64,000 nucleotides of DNA from UKL13-2 sp038206765 (GTDB taxonomy: Bacteria; Pseudomonadota; Gammaproteobacteria; Burkholderiales; Usitatibacteraceae): positions 54,447 through 118,446 of the forward strand of contig JBBRAM010000011.1 of NCBI GenBank assembly GCA_038206765.1, in the 5' to 3' direction. A program made the translations under genes and the position numbers. The notes beneath the pieces were generated by a model. It was not told where the DNA came from, searched no databases, and saw only the letters and a list, made by a program, of their open reading frames with translations. Below are positions 7,409-14,467 of this stretch, one piece after another. Every line of letters starts with the position of its first letter. Position 1 is the first letter of the stretch.

Positions 7409-8950
7409 ATGCGGCTTTTCCGTTTTCTTAAAATTTCCACCGTCGTCATTCGTTACGGTCTAGATGAATTTCTGCCGAAAGGGTTTGCACGCTCGTTGAT
7501 TGGCGCGGTCTTTTTTTGGCGCAACTTCCAAGCGCCGCGCGGTGAGCGCCTCCGCGAGGCATTGGAAACATTGGGCCCCATTTTTATCAAATTCGGTCAG
7601 CTACTCTCCACCCGTCCGGATCTGGTGCCGGCAGATATCGCGACGGCGCTATCGAAACTGCAAGACCAAGTGCCGCCATTCGGCGCGGATGATGTTGTTG
7701 AAACGCTGAACCGCGTTTATCAGCGGCCATACCTTGAAATTTTTTCCGAATTCGATCTTAAGCCCATCGCCAGCGCCTCGATTGCGCAGGTGCATTTCGG
7801 CGTGATTCGCGACGGCAAACTGCAGGGCCGTGAAGTTGCCATTAAAATTTTGCGCCCTAACATCCGCGAAACAATCGATCACGATATTGCGTTGCTCTAT
7901 GTGGTGGCCGATATTGTGAATGCGACCTTTGCGGACGGCAAACGGTTGCGCGCAACGGAAGTCGTCGCCGAGTTTGAAAACGCGATCCATGACGAGCTAG
8001 ATTTAGTGCGGGAGGCATCGAACGCATCCACGCTGCGTCGCAATTTTGCCGACGGCAAGCTGCTCTATGTGCCTGAAGTGTATTTCGATTACACGTACCG
8101 CGAAGTGATGGTGATGGAGCGGATTGATGCGATCCCCGTCAACGATATTGCGCAGATAAAAGCGCACAACATTGACATCAAACGCTTGGCTGTTGACGGT
8201 GTGACGATCTTTTTTACGCAGGTGTTTCGCGATGGGTTTTTCCACGCCGATATGCATCCTGGCAATATTTTTGTTGGCAAAAACGGCATCTACTCGGGCG
8301 TTGATTTCGGCATCATGGGGTCATTGTCCGATGCCGATAAAACCTATCTGGCACGCAACTTCGCCGCCTTTTTTGCACGCGATTACAAAGAAGTTGCCAT
8401 GGCGCATCTGGACGCGGGCTGGGTGCCGAAAAATACGCGGGTTGATGAGCTTGAGGGCGCGATACGTTCCGTGTGCGAACCCATTTTTGATAAACCGTTG
8501 AACGAAATTTATTTCGGCAATGTGCTGTTGCGCTTGTTCGAGGTTTCGCGCCGCTTTCACATGGAAATCCAACCGCAGCTGGTGTTGCTACAGAAAACGC
8601 TGTTGCAAGTTGAAGGCCTGGGCCGCCAGTTGTATCCTGAACTTGACCTGCGCCCCGTTGCGCAACCGATTTTGCAAAAATGGATGTCCGAGCAAGTTGG
8701 CCTGCGCGGCTTGGTCAAACAATTGCGAAAAGAAGGCATCCAGTGGACCGCCACCATTCCGCAGCTGCCGCGCTTGATCCACCGCGCCTTGGAAGCAAAC
8801 CCCAGCGAGCGCTTGGCGGATATTGAGCGGGCGATCAATCGTGTGGAGCGCACCCAGCGGCTGCAAACGGCAGTGTTGATGGGGCTGGGCATCGTGTTGG
8901 TGACGGTAGCGGCGGCCTATGTTTACCTGCTTTTTAGCTATGCTGGGTAA
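7409..8950 (+). CDS. ubiB: Ubiquinone biosynthesis ATPase/kinase-like protein UbiB
   Basis: Member of the atypical ABC1/ADCK/UbiB kinase-like family, required for ubiquinone synthesis and thought to use ATPase activity to extract or deliver lipid intermediates. The 513 residues carry the family hallmarks in order: the KxGQ motif (FIKFGQLLSTRPDLVP), the Ala-rich loop ASIAQVHFG, the VAIK lysine strand, the catalytic-loop equivalent HADMHPGNIF and the metal-binding DFG. A C-terminal hydrophobic segment (about 487-508) is the usual membrane anchor. It closes the ubiE-to-ubiB cluster. Confidence 0.95.
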   Translation: MRLFRFLKISTVVIRYGLDEFLPKGFARSLIGAVFFWRNFQAPRGERLREALETLGPIFIKFGQLLSTRPDLVPADIATALSKLQDQVPPFGADDVVETLNRVYQRPYLEIFSEFDLKPIASASIAQVHFGVIRDGKLQGREVAIKILRPNIRETIDHDIALLYVVADIVNATFADGKRLRATEVVAEFENAIHDELDLVREASNASTLRRNFADGKLLYVPEVYFDYTYREVMVMERIDAIPVNDIAQIKAHNIDIKRLAVDGVTIFFTQVFRDGFFHADMHPGNIFVGKNGIYSGVDFGIMGSLSDADKTYLARNFAAFFARDYKEVAMAHLDAGWVPKNTRVDELEGAIRSVCEPIFDKPLNEIYFGNVLLRLFEVSRRFHMEIQPQLVLLQKTLLQVEGLGRQLYPELDLRPVAQPILQKWMSEQVGLRGLVKQLRKEGIQWTATIPQLPRLIHRALEANPSERLADIERAINRVERTQRLQTAVLMGLGIVLVTVAAAYVYLLFSYAG

Positions 8951-9157
8951 CACGCCCATTTAATTGCTATCAACTTTTACAATAGTTGAAATCAGCTATC
9001 GCGCAAAAGCGACTGTTTTGCTACACTTTTGTTCTTAATTTTTGACGGCGGGTTTGATCAAAACCTGCACGCCAAATAACGCACAGAGCCGCTTTCCCAT
9101 TTCGCGTCTCGTCTCCGCCGCTTTATTTCTGCTGTCACGTTTTAAGGATGTCGTTTA

Positions 9158-10666
9158 ATGACCACCCTCTTAGGCTTAGTCGTCTTTTATTTATTAGGCA
9201 CGCTCGCCATTGGTCTTTACGCCGCGACCCGCGTTAAAAATACGACCGATTTCGCGCTCGCCGGTCGCAGCCTGCCGCTAGTAATGATTGTCACCACCAC
9301 GTTTGCGACGTGGTTTGGCTCAGAAACAGTGCTGGGTATCAGCGCAAAGTTTGCCAAAGGCGGACTTAACAATGTGATCGAAGACCCGTTCGGCGCCTCG
9401 ATGTGCTTGATTTTTGTGGGCATGTTTTTTGCAGCGCGGTTGTACAAAATGAACGTGCTCACCATTGGTGATTTTTTTCGTAAGCGCTACGGCAAAGTGG
9501 TCGAAATTTTTTGCTCAACCGCCATTATTTTGTCTTATCTTGGCTGGGTCGCTGCCCAAATCACCGCGCTGGGCCTCGTCTTTAACATGGTCAGCAATGG
9601 TAGCGTGAGCGTGGAAATGGGCATGGTCATCGGCACCCTGTCGGTGCTGGTTTACGTTATTTTCGGCGGCATGCTGGCTGTGGCCTGGACTGATTTTATT
9701 CAGATGATTGTGCTGGTAATTGGCCTAACCGTCATCGCCATAATGGCCGGCAATATGGCCGGCGGCGCCGACAAAGTCTACGCGCTCGCCGCCAGCAAAG
9801 AATTATTCAAAGTGTTGCCCGAGCCGAGCTTTAAAGACATCATGTTCTTTTTTGCCGCTGCGATTACGATGATGTTGGGGTCGATCCCTCAGCAGGATAT
9901 TTTCCAGCGCGTCATGGCGGCCAAGGATGCCAAGACAGCCTCGCGGGGCGCAATTATTGGCGGAGTATCGTATTTGCTGTTCGCCTTTGTGCCGATGTTT
10001 ATTGTGCTTTGCGCCGTCATCATCATGCCCGATGCCACCAAGGAAATGCTCGACGGCGGCGATGTCAGCTCCCAGCGAATCTTGCCCACGCTGATCCTGA
10101 CACATATGCCGTTTTGGGCGCAGGTAGTGTTTTTTGGCGCATTGTTATCGGCTATTAAATCGACTGCGTCGGCCACCTTGCTCGCGCCGTCAACGAGTTT
10201 TGTAGAGAACATCTACAAACATTTTTATCCAAAAATGACCGATAAGCAGGAGCTATTTGCGTTCCGCGTCACCTTGTTTGTGTTCACCTGCTGCGTACTC
10301 GCCTACGCCATGCTGACGCGAGGCACACCGATTTTTGAAATGGTTTCGGGTGCGTACCAAGTGACCTTGGTGGGGGCTTTTATCCCGCTGGTGTGCGGCC
10401 TCTACTGGAAGCGCGCCACACGTCAGGGTGCGATTGCCTCTATCGTGCTGGGCATCATGACGTGGTTGTTTTTTATGTTCACCGACCTAGGCAAAGACTT
10501 CCCCGCGCAGCTGGCCGGTATTGTGCTGGCGACGATTGGCATGGTAGCGGGCTCTCTCTTAACTAAGCCCCACGCCCATCATGCGCACCCAGAAGGACAT
10601 CCTGAAGCAATGCCGCACCAACCCAATCTGCAAGCCAATCAACAAACCCACAGCCATGCGGATTAG
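9158..10666 (+). CDS. Sodium:solute symporter (SSS family) with His-rich tail
   Basis: An integral inner-membrane symporter of 502 residues. About 13 hydrophobic helices run from residue 2 to about 470, with the LeuT-fold start typical of the family (GRSLPLVMIVTTTFATWFG) and the QQDIFQRVMAAK segment found in SSS transporters. The substrate is not evident; the family includes proline, pantothenate, acetate and sugar carriers. The cytoplasmic tail (about 472-502) is packed with His, as in HAHHAHPEGHPEAMPHQ, which could bind a transition metal. It lies 207 bp after ubiB; the terminator behind it suggests a single-gene unit. Confidence 0.88.
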   Translation: MTTLLGLVVFYLLGTLAIGLYAATRVKNTTDFALAGRSLPLVMIVTTTFATWFGSETVLGISAKFAKGGLNNVIEDPFGASMCLIFVGMFFAARLYKMNVLTIGDFFRKRYGKVVEIFCSTAIILSYLGWVAAQITALGLVFNMVSNGSVSVEMGMVIGTLSVLVYVIFGGMLAVAWTDFIQMIVLVIGLTVIAIMAGNMAGGADKVYALAASKELFKVLPEPSFKDIMFFFAAAITMMLGSIPQQDIFQRVMAAKDAKTASRGAIIGGVSYLLFAFVPMFIVLCAVIIMPDATKEMLDGGDVSSQRILPTLILTHMPFWAQVVFFGALLSAIKSTASATLLAPSTSFVENIYKHFYPKMTDKQELFAFRVTLFVFTCCVLAYAMLTRGTPIFEMVSGAYQVTLVGAFIPLVCGLYWKRATRQGAIASIVLGIMTWLFFMFTDLGKDFPAQLAGIVLATIGMVAGSLLTKPHAHHAHPEGHPEAMPHQPNLQANQQTHSHAD

Positions 10667-10710
10667 TTCGCGGCAACTTGATGCGGGGGCAGCCTCTTTA
10701 AAACACCCTA

Positions 10711-10738
10711 AAAACGGCGCAGAGATGCGCCGTTTTGT
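10711..10738 (+). terminator. Intrinsic terminator after the symporter gene
   Basis: A perfect 11-bp stem, AAAACGGCGCA (10711-10721) with TGCGCCGTTTT (10726-10736), closes a GAGA loop. The T-run of the 3' arm serves as the tail, and the A-run of the 5' arm makes it potentially bidirectional. Confidence 0.85.
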
Positions 10739-10918
10739 ATTTTCAAGTTTGATTGTGGAAGCCAATTCCGCGCTTATATTGACATCTCAAGGCGCATTTT
10801 TTGCATTTCATCGCAATCCAATTGAGCGCACTGGCGCATCCAAATACAGTCTCGTTATCAGAAAACGTAACCAACAACGCAGCGCTAACGCTTAGCGAAA
10901 CATAATCAAGGATGCATC

Positions 10919-11212
10919 ATGAAAACCGCACTTAATTTGAACGTCAAACGTAGCATTAAAGAACAAGTGGTCGCCGTCGCAGTGTTTGTGACCACCGCTG
11001 TATCTTTGGTCGCCATCAATTCATATGCTGATCGCCACGCCAATTCCAACGGGAACCAAAACGCACAATTCGCCACGATGGACGCCGTGGTTGTTACCGC
11101 GCCCCGTATGGCGACTGGAAAAATGGACCCTATCGTCGTCACAGCACCCCGTTTGGTAAACGATACCCAGCTTGCGCATGCCCATCGCGTCAGAACGGTG
11201 ATGCCACTCTAG
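10919..11212 (+). CDS. Small exported protein with two TonB-box-like motifs
   Basis: A 97-residue protein with a basic N-terminus and a hydrophobic stretch (about 17-33) that can serve as signal peptide or anchor, followed by a polar Asn/His/Gln-rich part. Two near-copies of one motif follow: DAVVVTAPRM and DPIVVTAPRL. They match the TonB box of outer-membrane receptors (BtuB has DTLVVTA), but there is no plug or barrel. The start codon is the ATG after AAGGATGCATC. A tandem hairpin/terminator follows 75 bp downstream. I recall similar small proteins with VVVTG/A-R motifs in Burkholderiales, with no known function. Confidence 0.7.
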   Translation: MKTALNLNVKRSIKEQVVAVAVFVTTAVSLVAINSYADRHANSNGNQNAQFATMDAVVVTAPRMATGKMDPIVVTAPRLVNDTQLAHAHRVRTVMPL

Positions 11213-11285
11213 GCCAGGCACTCGCGGCAATTATTTAAGTCTCCTGTTGTACGTCCTCCCCTAGTCGAAGTTTTTCTCGACTATT

Positions 11286-11317
11286 TGCCCGGACTAAGAA
11301 TTGTCTGGGCATTTTTT
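11286..11317 (+). terminator. Intrinsic terminator after the small exported protein
   Basis: The stem TGCCCGGAC (11286-11294) pairs with GTCTGGGCA (11303-11311, one G-U), followed by a T6 run. Immediately upstream a second hairpin, TAGTCGA (11262-11268) with TCGACTA (11277-11283), stacks before it. Confidence 0.85.
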
Positions 11318-11319
11318 AT

Positions 11320-12054
11320 TCTGCACTGCACCACTTTAGCCACATTTATTCATACTGCATTCACCGCATTGTCACTGCATCTACACAATTGGGTCGCAAA
11401 ATCGCTTCAATCTGTTTTTTGCACATCGGCAATTTGTAGCCGCGAAATACAAAAACGACGATAACGATCACTACAGCGACCGCGGCAACGACAACGACAA
11501 CAAGAACAACGACAACGCAAATTAAATTGGCGAACGAAAAATCAAACCGGAATATCGAGATGACAAATGCTGAATTCAAACTGAGCCCCCTCGCCCTAAT
11601 CGGAAGCCTCTGGCGTGGCATTTTTGTATCGACCAGTCCATCGGCAAATCCACGGGGCAATCCCAGACGTGAACCAATGCGGCCGTCCATTCCGTCCATT
11701 CCGTTCGTCCCAGCTACCGACTTGCCGCGCACCAAATTGGCCGCACTGACGTCACCTGACAGCGAATCCGTCGCGCAGGCCCTCCAGTGCGTCACCGTTG
11801 AAATGGCGATCAATGTAGCGGTCAATACACGTCCAGCCCGACGCCCCGGCTTGTCACCGCGCTGGAAAGACCCGCACCGCCTACATATCGGGTAAAGCCA
11901 GTCTATCCCGGCGATGCCGACGAAGCGTCAACCCAATGCTGCTTTGAGATCGTTGCTTCCGCTTGGCGGTTATTTGCATCGCCAAAAGTGCGTTTTCGCT
12001 TCGACACTTCGTCGCATGCCAACTTTTTTTCGTCCTCACATTTTTCAGTATTTT
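11320..12054. other. Low-complexity region without a confident gene
   Basis: About 730 bp between the terminator and the first sensor kinase. At 11447-11525 an ACG/AAC-rich tract would encode an Asn/Asp-rich peptide on the plus strand, but that frame has no ATG and is closed after it; the opposite strand of the same tract reads as a run of Val/Ala. At 11686-11712 there is a 9-bp tandem repeat (CCATTCCGT units). Frames are open at 11527-11895 (+, TTG start; internal ATG at 11560) and 11361-11825 (-), but neither shows a good ribosome-binding site or recognisable sequence. It may be a decayed gene. Confidence 0.5.
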
Positions 12055-12070
12055 TAACGTTTTTACGTTA
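12055..12070. promoter_or_regulatory. Perfect inverted repeat upstream of the LytS/LytTR array
   Basis: TAACGT (12055-12060), a TTTT spacer, and ACGTTA (12065-12070) form a perfect palindrome in AT-rich DNA about 70 bp before the first kinase gene. It could be an operator or a promoter-region hairpin; no regulator can be assigned. Confidence 0.35.
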
Positions 12071-12141
12071 TTTAAGGCTGATTTCCCGCACTTCGTCTAA
12101 CGGCACAAGACGATTTGGGATTCCCGCGTTATGCTCATCGC

Positions 12142-13290
12142 ATGACTGATTTTCTTTCGACGCTACGTTCCCTGCTTCGCGGCCTTACCCTGCTGCGCGT
12201 ATTGGTGATGCTCGTGCTCACCACGATTGGCACTGTCATTGTGCTGCCTTACTTTAAGCACAATGTGGCCTTTACGACGGTTTGGCTGCGCATGCTCGTG
12301 GTCGCCATCGTGATGCTGTTGGCGATGACAGTGGCGGGTAATTTACCCCTGCAACGGTTTAACCTTCCGCCTTGGTTGAAGTGGCTGAAGTGGCTAAAGC
12401 GGATAAAGCGCGAACATGCCCAGCTGATTGCACTGATGTTGGCGGCATTTTTCGGCACTATTTTGTCGGGCTTACTCATCGGGCGAACGCTCACACAAAT
12501 GTTTACCGTTGAGGCGTTCTTTTGGGGCGTGATATTTTTTACGGCGACCGGGATTACCGTTGGTGTGGTGGCAACGATGCTGCTCGTTTACCGGGAGCGC
12601 GAAGCGCATGCTTACGCCAGTTTGCAAACCTCTGAAGCCAGCCGCTACCAACTCGAAAAGCAAGTGCTGGCGGCGCGCTTGAAGCTCATGCAGGCGCAGA
12701 TTGAGCCGCATTTTTTGTTTAATACATTGGCCAATGTGCAGCATCTGGTCGAAACCAATCCGCCGCTTGCAGCACGCACGTTAGAAAGTTTGATCGCCTA
12801 CTTGCGGGCGGCGCTGCCGCAAATGCGCGAACAAGGTACGACGCTGGGTCGCGAGGTGGCGTTGACAACAGCATATTTAGAAATTCAAAAGCTACGCATG
12901 TCGCCGCGTTTGCAGTTTTCAGTTGAAATGCCCGACTCGCTAGGGGACGCACCTTTTCCGCCGATGATGTTGCTTACCTTGGTTGAAAACGCGATCAAAC
13001 ATGGCTTAGACCCGTTGCAGCAAGGGGGCAGCATTCGCGTCACCGCCGTTTGCGATAACGGCCTGTTGACGATATCGGTCGCCGACACGGGGCAGGGGTT
13101 GTTGTCAGGCAATGGCATGGGCGTCGGCTTGACCAACATCCGTGAGCGGCTGGCAACGCTCCATGGTAAACAAGCTAAACTAGTGTTGGAAGAAAACGAA
13201 CCGCGCGGGGTGGTTGCGCGGATCTCTATTCCGGTGCTGCCACCGGTACTACCTTCGCCACCTCGTGCTGTAGAACCCATCCTATCCTGA
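12142..13290 (+). CDS. LytS/YehU-type sensor histidine kinase 1 of the array
   Basis: Membrane kinase of the His_kinase (LytS/AlgZ-like) class, 382 residues from the ATG at 12142; a TTG start at 12115 would add 9. Four hydrophobic helices (about 13-37, 45-67, 95-118, 125-152) form the sensor, with no large periplasmic domain. The phospho-acceptor His190 lies in IEPHFLFNTLANVQHL; the N box is ENAIKHGLDP (Asn283) and the G boxes are ADTGQGL and GVGLTNIRERL. It is followed 13 bp later by its probable partner regulator. Signal unknown. Confidence 0.92.
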   Translation: MTDFLSTLRSLLRGLTLLRVLVMLVLTTIGTVIVLPYFKHNVAFTTVWLRMLVVAIVMLLAMTVAGNLPLQRFNLPPWLKWLKWLKRIKREHAQLIALMLAAFFGTILSGLLIGRTLTQMFTVEAFFWGVIFFTATGITVGVVATMLLVYREREAHAYASLQTSEASRYQLEKQVLAARLKLMQAQIEPHFLFNTLANVQHLVETNPPLAARTLESLIAYLRAALPQMREQGTTLGREVALTTAYLEIQKLRMSPRLQFSVEMPDSLGDAPFPPMMLLTLVENAIKHGLDPLQQGGSIRVTAVCDNGLLTISVADTGQGLLSGNGMGVGLTNIRERLATLHGKQAKLVLEENEPRGVVARISIPVLPPVLPSPPRAVEPILS

Positions 13291-13303
13291 GTCGCCGCGC
13301 CAG

Positions 13304-14251
13304 ATGAGCAATGCCCAACAACTATCTACCGCACCCACCGCGTTGATTGCCGACGATGAACCCCTGTTGCGCGAACAGATCAAGCTCCGCCTAGCCAAGC
13401 TCTGGCCAGAACTCGTGATCGTTGCAGAGGCCACCAATGGCGCGGAGGCCCTTCGGGAATGCGAAGTGCATCAGCCCGATATCGTGTTCCTTGATATTCA
13501 CATGCCGGTCATGAACGGTTTGGATGCGGCACGCTTAATTCGGCGAAGAAAGGATAGTAGCGGCAACAATGAAGTCGAACACGAAAGCGATGACGACCAA
13601 CGTGTAGCCAACAATGCTGATCACCGCGAAATCCCGCGTACGCATATCGTTTTCATCACAGCTTTTGATGAGCACGCCGTCGCCGCATTTGAGCGCGGTG
13701 CGATTGATTATTTGCTGAAACCGTTTAACGAAGTTCGCTTAATGAAGACCATTCATCGCCTAAAAGAAAGGCTCGATGAAAGTCTGAAGGGCCGCGCCCA
13801 GACTGGGGTTTCGGACATCGCCCCAGACAAAAACGAACCGCATGACGGCAATGGGTCTGATGCAGACATCGACAAATTAGGCCTCGTTTTACGCCAATTA
13901 ACCGCGCAGATGAAACCCGCCACCGCCTACCTCCAGTGGATCAAAGCGAGCGTCGGGCAAACGGTGCGCTTGATCCCGATCCAAGATGTTTATTACTTCC
14001 AGTCGGATGAGAAATATACCCGGGTGGTGCTTGAGGACAGCGAAGTGCTGATTCGAAAACCGATTAAAGAATTGTTAGAAGAGCTCGACCCGGAGCGTTT
14101 TTGGCAAATCCACCGCGCCACCATTGTCAGCACGCAAGCCGTTGCCGGGGTTATTCGTGGCTTGCGCGATCAGGCCGATTTGAAACTCAAAGGGCGCCCC
14201 GAAACCCTGACCGTGAGCCGAAACTACACCCATTTGTTCAAACAAATGTGA
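13304..14251 (+). CDS. LytTR response regulator 1 of the array
   Basis: DNA-binding regulator of 315 residues. The receiver has the acidic pair Asp17/Asp18, phospho-acceptor Asp64 (FLDIHMPVMNG) and Lys139 (YLLKPF). A LytTR domain covers about 208-315 (LIPIQDVYYFQSDEKYT; FWQIHRATIV; LTVSRNY). It is longer than regulators 2 and 3 because of an acidic, polar insertion of about 25 residues (83-110) in the receiver between the DAARLI helix and the HIVFITAF strand, and a longer polar linker (about 158-195). Partner is very likely kinase 1, 13 bp upstream. Confidence 0.92.
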   Translation: MSNAQQLSTAPTALIADDEPLLREQIKLRLAKLWPELVIVAEATNGAEALRECEVHQPDIVFLDIHMPVMNGLDAARLIRRRKDSSGNNEVEHESDDDQRVANNADHREIPRTHIVFITAFDEHAVAAFERGAIDYLLKPFNEVRLMKTIHRLKERLDESLKGRAQTGVSDIAPDKNEPHDGNGSDADIDKLGLVLRQLTAQMKPATAYLQWIKASVGQTVRLIPIQDVYYFQSDEKYTRVVLEDSEVLIRKPIKELLEELDPERFWQIHRATIVSTQAVAGVIRGLRDQADLKLKGRPETLTVSRNYTHLFKQM

Positions 14252-14467
14252 TGTAAGTCACACCAAAACGCGCTGCGCCGTCCGCGCGTCTGCATCCCAT
14301 GCCGCTAATTCTGCAAATCAGCGATTCGTGATTGAGCGGCGTCGCCGCCTGCCCTATTCTGGCAACGTGTTAGCAGTATCTGAGGCAGCTTGCACAACGC
14401 CGCGAAAATACGCTGTTTTCAGCAGCGACGCCGCAACACGTAAACTAATAAAAAGTCTGGAATTACT

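Noticed and set aside
11361..11825. Minus-strand open frame with a Val-rich run
   Set aside because: The Val run is the reverse of the GAC/AAC tract; no ribosome-binding site or recognisable domain.
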